A stretch of DNA of 64,000 nucleotides. Source: Trichococcus sp. K1Tr. Lineage in GTDB: Bacteria > Bacillota > Bacilli > Lactobacillales > Aerococcaceae. The stretch covers positions 124,001 through 188,000 of the forward strand of contig NZ_JAQMHR010000001.1 of assembly GCF_028309625.1 (NCBI RefSeq). The letters are read 5' to 3'. Positions 21,744-29,691 of this stretch are shown in pieces. Positions within the stretch are counted from its first letter, which is position 1. Each line of letters starts with the position of its first letter. A program made the position numbers and the translations under genes. The notes under the pieces were generated by a model. The model was not told the origin of the DNA. It did no database searches and worked only from the letters and a program-made list of their open reading frames with translations.

Positions 21744-23252
21744 TTATAAATTATTTTCAAGCGACAATTCTGCCCGTTTCCTTTCGAACCTCTGGTAAAT
21801 GCTGCTGCCGAGAAGCCCGAACAAAATCGGTCCAATGATAAGCAACAATGCTTGGACATATTCTCCGGTATGGAACGGCTGGTAGACTTGGAAGGTGATG
21901 GCGATCAAGGTAGCCGTACAGACGCTCAGTGAGCAAAGGTACCCTTGCCAGTGCGAAGCAATCAATGAATGCTTCAGCAGCCCAGGGTTCTTGATGCGAT
22001 AGAACGGATAACTTGCGGCTACGACGAAATACGGAATGGCGCGGGCTACATTTGTCATATAGGTTAATTGATTGAATAATGCGCCTAAAATGGTACTATT
22101 TAAGGATAATCCTATGATGCACACAGAAACGACTGCGGCTTGGATCCATAGAGCCGTTTGAGGCATTTCTTTCTGATTGATTTTTGTCAGGAATTGCGGC
22201 CAGATTTCCTTCGGCGTGCCCTGAATCAAACTTTTTAACGGTGTATAGGTGATGGACGACAACAACCCGATATAGGCTACGAACAAGGTGAATGCGGTAT
22301 AGCGTATGAACGTTTGATAAAGGAACGTTTGAGCAGCTGCGGACAAACCGAATGTAACACTGATGTTATTGGCTAGGCTGCCCATCAAGCCGTACATCAG
22401 ATTGCCGAGGTGGAACTGATCGGTTTCGCGAAGCACATTCAAGTTATTAGCGCCGCTCCAAAGCATGATGCCACCGAAATAAAGGACGACGATGATCACG
22501 GCACTGATGATCAGTGCTTTAGGAAATTTCTTTCTTTGTTCGCCGGATTTGTCGACTAGGCTGGCGATTGTGTCGAGTCCGCCGAATGCGGTGATGGCGA
22601 AAATAAAGAAGGGCAACTGCGAAAGGAATGAGTCACTGGTTCCCTTGAAAAAACTCGGGGCAGCCAGGCTTTGCTGCACATTTTGCATGATGAGCTGCGG
22701 ATTGTTCACCATCAGCAACAGATTGCCGATCCCAGAAATGAGCAACAGACCGACCATCGCGTAGCTGCTCGTCTTCAGAAATGAAAAGACGGCTTGGTAT
22801 CCACGGTTGATCACCCAAGTCATGCAAAATACGGCGAAAAGCGAGAGCACCATGATCCAGTAGGATGTGTCGATCCCAAACCATTGCTCAGCAGAAGTCA
22901 AGTCCTTTCCGAAAAGCATGATGGTGAAAGGAATCAACAATTTCATGAAAAGGCTGATGATCCAGGTGAAGTAGCTGCAGTACCACAGGAAAGCGGTAAT
23001 GAAAGCGATACGCGGCGAGAAAGCATCCTTCAGCCAATCATAGATGCCGCCTGTGCGATTCGAATAGCTGCGCGTATATTCTGATACAATAAGGGCATAG
23101 GGGATAAAATAAAAAAACGCGCTGATCAAAAACCAAGGGAATGATTTCAGACCCATCATGAAAAAAGAGGACGACATACTTGAAAAAGAGTATACTGTCA
23201 TAACGATGATCAGAACCAGATTGAAAAATGATAGACTTTTGATTTGTTTCAT
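21744..23252 (-). CDS. YjeM-type APC family amino-acid permease
   Basis: A 502-residue polytopic protein with about twelve membrane helices. I start at ATG 23252 behind AAGGAGTTTATT; the longer frame up to 23324 lacks a ribosome site and crosses the promoter. The segment YTPLKSLIQGTPKEIWPQFL and GGIYDWLKDAFSPR closely resemble E. coli YjeM, placed in the glutamate/GABA-antiporter branch of the APC superfamily. The substrate is unknown. It is divergent from nreA, with overlapping promoter regions. Confidence 0.85.
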   Translation of the reverse strand: MKQIKSLSFFNLVLIIVMTVYSFSSMSSSFFMMGLKSFPWFLISAFFYFIPYALIVSEYTRSYSNRTGGIYDWLKDAFSPRIAFITAFLWYCSYFTWIISLFMKLLIPFTIMLFGKDLTSAEQWFGIDTSYWIMVLSLFAVFCMTWVINRGYQAVFSFLKTSSYAMVGLLLISGIGNLLLMVNNPQLIMQNVQQSLAAPSFFKGTSDSFLSQLPFFIFAITAFGGLDTIASLVDKSGEQRKKFPKALIISAVIIVVLYFGGIMLWSGANNLNVLRETDQFHLGNLMYGLMGSLANNISVTFGLSAAAQTFLYQTFIRYTAFTLFVAYIGLLSSITYTPLKSLIQGTPKEIWPQFLTKINQKEMPQTALWIQAAVVSVCIIGLSLNSTILGALFNQLTYMTNVARAIPYFVVAASYPFYRIKNPGLLKHSLIASHWQGYLCSLSVCTATLIAITFQVYQPFHTGEYVQALLLIIGPILFGLLGSSIYQRFERKRAELSLENNL

Positions 23253-23295
23253 AATAAACTCCTTAATAAATAATTTGCTTCCGACATTTGGTATC

Positions 23296-23324
23296 ATCAT
23301 AGTAACTTTTTGGATAAAGGGCAA
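23296..23324 (-). promoter_or_regulatory. sigma-A promoter of the YjeM-type permease
   Basis: On the minus strand TTGCCC (23324-23319), 17-bp spacer, TATGAT (23301-23296). It lies within the 120-bp divergent region shared with nreA. Confidence 0.7.
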
Positions 23325-23372
23325 TAGAAATACATAGATTTTGAAAAATATAGGGAATTGGAGTAGTGAACA

Positions 23373-23819
23373 ATGTCACAAACAAATTTGTGGTTGGAAG
23401 AGAAAAGAAAGGAATGGCAGGCGGATTTTTTAGGATTGGCTCAGGATGTTGCCCCGCCTTGCCAGCAAACCGAACTGCGCTGGACGCATGTAGCCGGAAA
23501 CACAAGCGATCACTACAAAACCATCCGCCTGCGGATCGGTAAAGGCATCGCCGGCGAAGTTTGGCGCACCGGCAGGGAACAACGCGCCACTGAAATTCAA
23601 TCAGACAGCCAGAATCTTTTGAATTATCCAATCGCAAGGCTCGAGCAGCTCGATATGACAATCGGCATTCCGATAATGAAGAACGGCATCATCCGAGCGG
23701 TCTTGTTGCTGGGATACCGCCATCCGATCGATTCTGCCATGGCCGATGTGACCGCTGTCTACGCAGCTTTGCCAGGCTTAGCGGCCCTATTGGAAGAGGA
23801 GGAGCACAAAGATGGCTGA
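23373..23819 (+). CDS. nreA: NreA-like GAF-domain protein, putative nitrate receptor
   Basis: A 148-residue single GAF domain (IGKGIAGEVWRTG, then GIPIMKNGIIRAVLLLGYR). In staphylococci NreA is a small GAF protein that binds nitrate and restrains the NreB kinase. Here the same-size gene overlaps nreB by 8 bp and is followed by nreC, so the assignment rests mainly on domain and context. Nitrate-binding residues were not checked. It heads the nreA-nreB-nreC-sirB-sirC operon. Confidence 0.8.
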   Translation: MSQTNLWLEEKRKEWQADFLGLAQDVAPPCQQTELRWTHVAGNTSDHYKTIRLRIGKGIAGEVWRTGREQRATEIQSDSQNLLNYPIARLEQLDMTIGIPIMKNGIIRAVLLLGYRHPIDSAMADVTAVYAALPGLAALLEEEEHKDG

Positions 23820-24804
23820 TCCGAATGAACGCATTTCCAAAATTTTGCCCCAACCGACTTGGCTCATGGATTCTGACTACATTGTAATCGACAAGAATGC
23901 ACAGGCAGAAAAGTTCGAGAAAGATTATGTCATTTCAATGGAATATGCGGTACAGGTGGCCAAGGGCACTTGTTGCGCTTTCCATACCGATAAAACAGCA
24001 TGCAAAAACTGCCCGCTCGAGAATAAATGGGCTGCTTCGGATGGTTTTCCGATCACTTTTATGGGCCGCGACGGAGTGTCCTATGAATTTTTCGGGAAAC
24101 TAGTGAAAAGGGAACACATCTGGATGCTGGAGATCCGCTATATCGATAAGCCCTTCGAATCAGAGGGGAAAAGCATGCTGACATACTTGAACGAGGCACG
24201 AGAGAGTGAGCAGAAAAGGATTGCGCGTGAACTCCATGATGGGATTGCCCAGAGCATCTACAGCTTGATGCTTGAAACGAGAGGGCTGAAGTGGACACCG
24301 GTTGAGGAGCATCAGCAGAAGCTCCAGGCGATCGATCGGCATTTTGCGGACGTACTTTTGGAAATCAAGAGTTTGGCTACCGAATTGCGGCCGAGCATTC
24401 TCGATGATGTCGGGCTTATCCCGGCGATAAATCAGTTTGTCGAACAGACAATGGAAATGACAGGATTCATCATCCATGTTATCGTAGACGGGGACAGAAT
24501 CGAGCTAAGCAGCCGAGGGAATGTCGTCATCTACCGCAGTATTCAGGAGGCAATCTCGAATGCTCTGAAATATTCCGGAGAGAATGAAGCGTCCATAACC
24601 CTTGATTTTGGCCAAAATGGACTGCGCGTCACGATTGCGGACGATGGAAAAGGGTTCATCTACGATCCTTACCATCTCGGATTCGGTCTGCTGAATTTGC
24701 GGGAACGCGCCCACTCTGTAGGCGGGAAAATGGAAGTCGATACAGGTATAGAAAAAGGGACACGCATCACATTGATCGTGCCTTATAAGGAGGGCTTGGC
24801 ATGA
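23812..24804 (+). CDS. nreB: NreB-like oxygen-sensing Fe-S histidine kinase
   Basis: A 330-residue cytoplasmic sensor. The N-terminal PAS-like domain (1-120) has four cysteines: Cys54, Cys55, Cys64 and Cys67. HisKA_3 follows with RELHDGIAQS (phospho-acceptor His142), then the ATPase domain with DDGKGF and GFGLLNLRERA. NreB senses oxygen through a labile Fe-S cluster and phosphorylates NreC. In the Staphylococcus protein, as I recall, the ligands are two C-x2-C pairs; here the first pair is adjacent Cys-Cys, a variant. No membrane helices are present. nreC overlaps as ATGA. Confidence 0.88.
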   Translation: MADPNERISKILPQPTWLMDSDYIVIDKNAQAEKFEKDYVISMEYAVQVAKGTCCAFHTDKTACKNCPLENKWAASDGFPITFMGRDGVSYEFFGKLVKREHIWMLEIRYIDKPFESEGKSMLTYLNEARESEQKRIARELHDGIAQSIYSLMLETRGLKWTPVEEHQQKLQAIDRHFADVLLEIKSLATELRPSILDDVGLIPAINQFVEQTMEMTGFIIHVIVDGDRIELSSRGNVVIYRSIQEAISNALKYSGENEASITLDFGQNGLRVTIADDGKGFIYDPYHLGFGLLNLRERAHSVGGKMEVDTGIEKGTRITLIVPYKEGLA

Positions 24805-25433
24805 AAATCATTATTGCAGACGATCATGCATTGGTGCGCAACGCGCTGACCTTCATGTTGAATGCGCAACCGGACATGGAGGTCGTCGGGGACGCCGCTG
24901 ACGGCAACGAAGTCTTCATGAAGCTGGAAAATACGCAGGCCGATCTGGTGCTGATGGACATCAGTATGCCTCCGGGGGAAAATGGTTTGCATACGACGCG
25001 CCGGATCAAAGAGACACATCCGGAGATCAAAGTGATCGTATTGACGATGCACGATGAGGAAAGCTACGTGAGGGAAGCATTGAATGCAGGTGCCGATGGT
25101 TTCATCCTCAAAAGCACGACCGACGACATCTTGTTGGAAGGCATCCGGAAAGTCCATGCAAATCAGCGCTACTACAGCGGATATACAAGCGACAAGTTGG
25201 ATGAGATGGACACTTTTGAGGGTGACAGCCTCTATGCCAGTCTTTCGAAACGGGAAAAAGAGGTATTGCCGCTCGTCGCTTTGGGCTACAACAACCGGGA
25301 CATAGCCGAAAAACTGTTCATTTCAGTCAAAACGGTAGAAGTGCATAAAGCGAACATCAGAAAAAAACTGAAGGTCGACAGCTACGCCGATCTTTTGCGT
25401 TATAGTGTGAAAAATCATCTGGTCGATTTCTAG
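24801..25433 (+). CDS. nreC: NreC-like LuxR/NarL-family response regulator
   Basis: A 210-residue regulator: receiver domain with acidic pair Asp7-Asp8, phospho-acceptor Asp53 in LVLMDISMP, Lys in the KSTTDD region, and a C-terminal LuxR HTH (about 145-205, SKREKEVLPLVALGYNNRDI). NarL-type members bind palindromic DNA as dimers. The likely target is the 14-bp palindrome upstream of nirB. It is translated coupled to nreB, and sirB begins 10 bp downstream. Confidence 0.88.
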   Translation: MKIIIADDHALVRNALTFMLNAQPDMEVVGDAADGNEVFMKLENTQADLVLMDISMPPGENGLHTTRRIKETHPEIKVIVLTMHDEESYVREALNAGADGFILKSTTDDILLEGIRKVHANQRYYSGYTSDKLDEMDTFEGDSLYASLSKREKEVLPLVALGYNNRDIAEKLFISVKTVEVHKANIRKKLKVDSYADLLRYSVKNHLVDF

Positions 25434-25443
25434 GAGGAATAAG

Positions 25444-26133
25444 ATGAAAATAGGAATCATGTACGTGCTTCACGGCAGAAAAACCAGCATCCCGCAAAAA
25501 CTTTTGAGTATCGTCAAAGATTTCACCGATACATTGGACCTGCCGCAGGCAATCGGCATGCTGGAAGGTCAACAGCAGACGTTGGAGGATGCAGTCAAAA
25601 TGCTTGAGGAACAGGCAGTGGAAAAGATATTCGTCGTTCCAGTTCTCCTTTTCCCGGCCACGCACGCTCGGGAGGATATCCCGCAGCGCATGCAGGCATG
25701 CGCTGCGGTTCCGTTTGAAATCAGCGAGACACTGGGGACAACGAAAGCTGTATACGACTGGTTGAAAGACCGGTTGCAGGAAGCTGCAGAGACACACCCG
25801 ACGTTTCCAATCATGCTGGTCGCGCACGGAACGACCCATTATCCGGAACCTGGCGAACAACTGGAAAGGATTGCGGCTGCCTTGAGATCCGATTTGGGTC
25901 GCGAAGTCTTCGCTACCAATCATCTGGGCGAACCGCATTATCAAGCGATTTCCGGAGAACTGCCATACATCGTGCAACGGCTGTTCTTTACGGATGGATA
26001 CTTGGCAAAAAAAATTGGTTTCTGGTTCGAAAAAAACCGGCCTCAGGATGTGTTGCTGGAACAATTGCTCGATGCAGAAGCCGTCCATACAGCCCTTAAG
26101 GAACGGTTGGAGGATGCCGGATGTATCCGATAA
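25444..26133 (+). CDS. sirB: Sirohydrochlorin chelatase (SirB/CbiX family)
   Basis: A 229-residue two-lobed chelatase. His10 in YVLHGRK and a second His near residue 127 in LVAHGTTHYPEPGEQ are the likely metal-binding residues, each lobe repeating the class II chelatase fold; VPVLLFPATHAREDIP is typical of CbiX. It would insert Fe2+ into sirohydrochlorin to complete siroheme for NirB. Context favours iron rather than cobalt. It overlaps sirC by 13 bp. Confidence 0.88.
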   Translation: MKIGIMYVLHGRKTSIPQKLLSIVKDFTDTLDLPQAIGMLEGQQQTLEDAVKMLEEQAVEKIFVVPVLLFPATHAREDIPQRMQACAAVPFEISETLGTTKAVYDWLKDRLQEAAETHPTFPIMLVAHGTTHYPEPGEQLERIAAALRSDLGREVFATNHLGEPHYQAISGELPYIVQRLFFTDGYLAKKIGFWFEKNRPQDVLLEQLLDAEAVHTALKERLEDAGCIR

Positions 26134-26570
26134 TGGTCGACATCAGCAAACGGAAAGTTGTGGTGGTCGGCGGCGGAAAAATCGCGACGCGGAAATTGCA
26201 GGAATTGATCCGTTGCGGTGCCCAGCCGACCGTCGTCGCTCCTGCCGTCAGCCCGGAAATCCTGGAGTGGGCTGAAAGCGGCAAAGCATTACTGGACAGG
26301 CGGGCATACAAATCCGGCGATCTTGATAATGCAACCTTCATCTTCATCTGCACGGATGACCCGGCTACAAACAAAGCGATAAGGTCGGAAATCGGACCGC
26401 ATCAGTTCCTGAACGACACGACCGACCGCAGCAACAGTGACTTCATCAATCTTGCGACGCTGCGCCAGGATGACTACCTGGTGGCTGTCTCCACGTACGG
26501 GAATGATCCGCGGAAAGCCAAACAGATTCTTCACGAAATAGCCGAAAAAATAAATCCGACTCAAGCCTAG
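26121..26570 (+). CDS. sirC: Precorrin-2 dehydrogenase (SirC/Met8-type)
   Basis: A 149-residue NAD-binding protein. VVVVGGGKIATRKL (GGGK at 17-20) is the dinucleotide site and NDTTDRSNSDF matches the conserved N-[DQ]-T-x-D segment around the active site of CysG-N/SirC proteins. It oxidises precorrin-2 to sirohydrochlorin. It is shorter than the about 200-residue full family, so the C-terminal helical part is reduced. The stop lies in the loop of the operon terminator. Confidence 0.88.
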   Translation: MYPIMVDISKRKVVVVGGGKIATRKLQELIRCGAQPTVVAPAVSPEILEWAESGKALLDRRAYKSGDLDNATFIFICTDDPATNKAIRSEIGPHQFLNDTTDRSNSDFINLATLRQDDYLVAVSTYGNDPRKAKQILHEIAEKINPTQA

Positions 26571-26587
26571 TGCTTGAGTTTTTTTGT
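26559..26587 (+). terminator. Terminator of nreABC-sirBC
   Basis: ACTCAAGC-CTAGT-GCTTGAGT followed by a T-run. The sirC stop codon TAG is in the loop. Confidence 0.9.
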
Positions 26588-26599
26588 TTCGGCAGTGTT

Positions 26600-26820
26600 G
26601 CTATATCCGGCGCTGACTGAGGAACAATTTTGGTTCGAAGACCGGAACTCCGACGAGCGCCCCTTCGCCGGAGGTAACGGCGCTTTTACGTGCTGTCCTC
26701 CGTCGAAGGCTGCTTAATCGGACCTGAGCATGGTGAACGCGACACTACCTCCGACCGGCTTGCCTTTGACCGGAGGTAGGCAGCTCTTACCGGAGCCGGA
26801 TTCTCCATTGCTTTCTCCGT
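26600..26820. repeat. GC-rich intergenic repeat cluster with CCGGAGGTA units
   Basis: No open frame is convincing in the 378-bp gap. CCGGAGGTA occurs twice (26669-26677 region and 26770-26778), each followed after about 6-8 bases by a CTTTTAC/CTCTTAC-like stretch, and a perfect 9-bp inverted repeat CTACCTCCG (26745-26753)/CGGAGGTAG (26771-26779) lies at the second. The composition is more GC-rich than the flanks. It looks like a REP-like mosaic repeat; function unknown. Confidence 0.6.
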
Positions 26821-26869
26821 TGCGTCCGCGCATAACGTTTTTGTCCAAATTATGGCATTACTCAAAACA

Positions 26870-26883
26870 TAGGCGTTTCCCTA
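26870..26883. promoter_or_regulatory. Candidate NreC box upstream of nirB
   Basis: TAGGCGTTTCCCTA. It matches the TAGGG-N4-CCCTA palindrome I recall for staphylococcal NreC in 9 of 10 defined positions with the correct 4-bp spacing. It is about 66 bp upstream of the nirB start and in the same island as nreABC. Confidence 0.65.
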
Positions 26884-26893
26884 ATATTAAATG

Positions 26894-26927
26894 ATTCACA
26901 AATCCTTTATTGTGAATTTTATAACAA
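26894..26927. promoter_or_regulatory. CRP/FNR-like palindrome overlapping the nirB promoter
   Basis: TTGTGA-N6-TAACAA (26910-26927) resembles a CRP/FNR-superfamily operator. Its left half also forms a perfect 8-bp inverted repeat with ATTCACAA (26894-26901) across 8 bp. A possible promoter TTCACA (26895-26900), 19 bp, TATAAC (26920-26925) overlaps these elements. Confidence 0.5.
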
Positions 26928-26948
26928 CGAATAGAAGAGGGTGCGCAA

Positions 26949-29372
26949 ATGAGAGAACATTTGGTCTTGATCGGAAACGGTATGGCAGGGGTTCGTTTGG
27001 TTGAAGAAATTCTGGAAAGGGATCCGGAACGCTATGATATCACCATCATCGGGAAGGAATGCTACCCGAATTACAATCGTATCATGCTGTCCAATGTGCT
27101 GCAGAATAAAATGACGGTGGATGAAATCATCACCAATCCATATACATGGTACGAAGAGAACAACATCACACTGATCAATGAGGATCCGGCGGTAGGAGTC
27201 GATACAGCGAACAAACTGGTCACAAGCGAAAAAGGGCTGAAGATACCTTACGATAAACTGGTTTTTGCGACAGGTTCCCATCCGTTCATTTTGCCGATAC
27301 CCGGTTCGCAGAAAGACGGCGTAGTCGCCTTCCGAACCATCGATGATACGGCTGAAATGATGGAAGCTGCAGGCAAGCACAAGAAAGCTGTCGTCATCGG
27401 CGGCGGTTTGCTTGGCCTGGAAGCCGCGAAAGGCCTTCAGCTGCAGGGAATGGACGTCACCATAGTCCATTTGGCCAAATGGTTGATGGAAACGCAATTG
27501 GATGAAAGAGCAGGGAAATTGTTGCAGGGGGATTTGGAGGCGCAGGGACTGAAATTCCTGCTGGAATACGCGACAACCGAAATATTGGGTGACGAGCGCG
27601 TCACCGGCCTGCGCTTCAAGGACGGCACCACGATCGATACGGATCTTGTCGTCATGTCGATCGGTATCCGACCAGCTGCCGAATTGGCGCGCGAAGCCGG
27701 TCTGGAAGTAAACCGCGGGATTGTCGTCAATGACTTCATGGAAACCAATTTGCCGGCGATATACGCAATCGGTGAGTGCGTGGAACATGACGGGAAAACC
27801 TACGGATTGGTTGCCCCCTTGTTTGAACAAGGAAAAGTGCTGGCCGATGTATTGACCGGCATCGAAGCCAAACCATACCAAGGATCCAAGACGTTCACTT
27901 CCTTGAAAGTTTCCGGATGCGATCTTTATTCAGCAGGGAACATCATGGACACTGAAGGGATGCAGAGCATCGAAGCATTCGATGGCGTCAACAGGAACTA
28001 CAAAAAAGTGTTCATCAAGGACAACCGCATCGAGGGGATCGTCCTCTACGGCGAAACAGCGGACGGAAACCGATACTACAACATGATGAAAAAAGGCCAG
28101 GAAATCGCTGATCTGCAATCAATCGCGATCCTGCAGGCCGCAGGTGAAGAGGCAGGAAGCGACGATGTCGTTGCTTGGGATGATGACGAGACCGTCTGCG
28201 GCTGCAACGGCGTCACGAAAGGCGACATCATCAGAGGCATCCGCGACAAAGGCTTGACAAATGTAGCTGAAGTGGGAAAAGTCACCAAAGCCGGAACCAG
28301 TTGCGGAAAATGCAAGCCACAAGTCCAGACATTATTGGAGCACGAACTGGGCGAGGGCGTCACGGCTTCAACAGGCATCTGTTCCTGCACGGATTTGAAC
28401 AGAGACCAGGTCATGACGCAGATCTATGCGAAGCATCTGACGACAAGCTCGGATGTATTCAGGGAACTTCACTTTTCAAATCCTGAGGGCTGCGCGAAAT
28501 GCAGACCGGCAGTCAATTTCTATTTGAATGTTGCCTTCCCGACTGAACACAAAGATGAGCGCCAATCACGCTATGTGAATGAGCGCATGCATGCCAATAT
28601 CCAAAAGGACGGAACGTTCTCTGTCATTCCGAGAATGAGGGGAGGCCAGACGAATCCACAACAATTGCTGCAAATCGCCAAAGTAGCCGAAAAATACAGC
28701 GTGCCATTAGTGAAAGTCACCGGCAGCCAAAGGATTGGCCTGTACGGCGTCAAGAAGCAGGACCTTCCGGCCATCTGGAAAGAATTGGACATGGTTTCAG
28801 CACAGGCCTATGCGAAAGCTTTCCGTTCGGTCAAAACTTGCGTCGGGAAGAACTTCTGCAGATTTGGCACCCAGGATTCGATGGGGCTTGGCATCAAGTT
28901 GGAAGAACGCTTTGAATTCATCGACACACCGCACAAATTCAAAGTTGGCGTATCGGCTTGTCCGCGCAGCTGCGTAGAATCCGGAGTGAAGGATTTCGGC
29001 ATCATCTGTGTGGAGAACGGCTATCAAATCTATATCGGCGGAAATGGCGGTACTGAAGTCAAGGAAGCACAGTTGCTTACGACCGTGGAAACGGAAGAAG
29101 AAGTCATCGAATATTGCGGCGCTTTGCTGCAGTACTATCGCGAAACGGGCATTTATGCCGAAAGGACTGCTCCTTGGGTTGAACGTTTAGGATTTGATGC
29201 TGTTAAACATATCCTGAGCGATGCTGCAAAACGGAAAGACTTGATTGAGGCATTGGATGTGGCAACAGCAGTGAAACGGAAAGATCCATGGCATGAAATT
29301 GTCGGCGATCGCGACATCCAGGAAAAATTGTATTCGATAGACAGAAGAGAACTTGTGACGGTGGGTGATTAA
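26949..29372 (+). CDS. nirB: NADH-dependent assimilatory-type nitrite reductase large subunit
   Basis: An 807-residue enzyme reducing nitrite to ammonium with NADH. Order: FAD domain (LIGNGMAG at 7-14), NAD domain (VIGGGLLGLEAAKG near 148-161), BFD-like [2Fe-2S] site (Cys417, Cys419, Cys452, Cys455), ferredoxin half-domains and the siroheme/[4Fe-4S] site with Cys631, Cys637, Cys671 and Cys675 (TCVGKNFC and CPRSC). All cofactor ligands are present. GAAGAGGGTGC precedes the ATG. nirD starts just after the stop. In a Lactobacillales-like background this is an accessory trait that disposes of nitrite and regenerates NAD. Confidence 0.96.
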   Translation: MREHLVLIGNGMAGVRLVEEILERDPERYDITIIGKECYPNYNRIMLSNVLQNKMTVDEIITNPYTWYEENNITLINEDPAVGVDTANKLVTSEKGLKIPYDKLVFATGSHPFILPIPGSQKDGVVAFRTIDDTAEMMEAAGKHKKAVVIGGGLLGLEAAKGLQLQGMDVTIVHLAKWLMETQLDERAGKLLQGDLEAQGLKFLLEYATTEILGDERVTGLRFKDGTTIDTDLVVMSIGIRPAAELAREAGLEVNRGIVVNDFMETNLPAIYAIGECVEHDGKTYGLVAPLFEQGKVLADVLTGIEAKPYQGSKTFTSLKVSGCDLYSAGNIMDTEGMQSIEAFDGVNRNYKKVFIKDNRIEGIVLYGETADGNRYYNMMKKGQEIADLQSIAILQAAGEEAGSDDVVAWDDDETVCGCNGVTKGDIIRGIRDKGLTNVAEVGKVTKAGTSCGKCKPQVQTLLEHELGEGVTASTGICSCTDLNRDQVMTQIYAKHLTTSSDVFRELHFSNPEGCAKCRPAVNFYLNVAFPTEHKDERQSRYVNERMHANIQKDGTFSVIPRMRGGQTNPQQLLQIAKVAEKYSVPLVKVTGSQRIGLYGVKKQDLPAIWKELDMVSAQAYAKAFRSVKTCVGKNFCRFGTQDSMGLGIKLEERFEFIDTPHKFKVGVSACPRSCVESGVKDFGIICVENGYQIYIGGNGGTEVKEAQLLTTVETEEEVIEYCGALLQYYRETGIYAERTAPWVERLGFDAVKHILSDAAKRKDLIEALDVATAVKRKDPWHEIVGDRDIQEKLYSIDRRELVTVGD

Positions 29373-29373
29373 G

Positions 29374-29691
29374 ATGACAGAAAAAATATTTTTGACCACA
29401 ACAGATGCTTTGCTTCCGCAGATTGGACGATCCGTATCGATCGGGAACAAAAAGATTGCCCTTTTCCAACTATCAGACGGCCGCATCACGGCCATCGAAG
29501 ATTTTTGCCCTTTGACTGGCGGACCTGTTCTGGAAGGGACCGTATCGGGTGAATACCTCTACGAACCGCTGCGGGATTATAAAATATCCTTGCTTGACGG
29601 GCGCATCCAGGACCCTGATGAAGGCCAATTGAAGGTATATGAGCTGTTGCTTGAAGACGGGGACATTTACCTGAAGGGCGCTTTCTTATGA
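29374..29691 (+). CDS. nirD: Nitrite reductase small subunit, Rieske-like
   Basis: A 105-residue Rieske-fold protein beginning 2 bp after nirB. FCPLTGGPVLEGTVSGEYLYEPLRDYK follows the NirD outline, but the C-x-H and C-x2-H iron-sulfur ligands of true Rieske proteins are absent, as in the E. coli type of NirD, so it is probably structural. I prefer ATG 29374; an in-frame GTG at 29365 would overlap nirB. The stop overlaps sumT as ATGA. Confidence 0.9.
   Translation: MTEKIFLTTTDALLPQIGRSVSIGNKKIALFQLSDGRITAIEDFCPLTGGPVLEGTVSGEYLYEPLRDYKISLLDGRIQDPDEGQLKVYELLLEDGDIYLKGAFL

Noticed and set aside
26588-26948. A coding gene between sirC and nirB
   Set aside because: Frames are short, GC-rich and broken; repeats explain the structure better.
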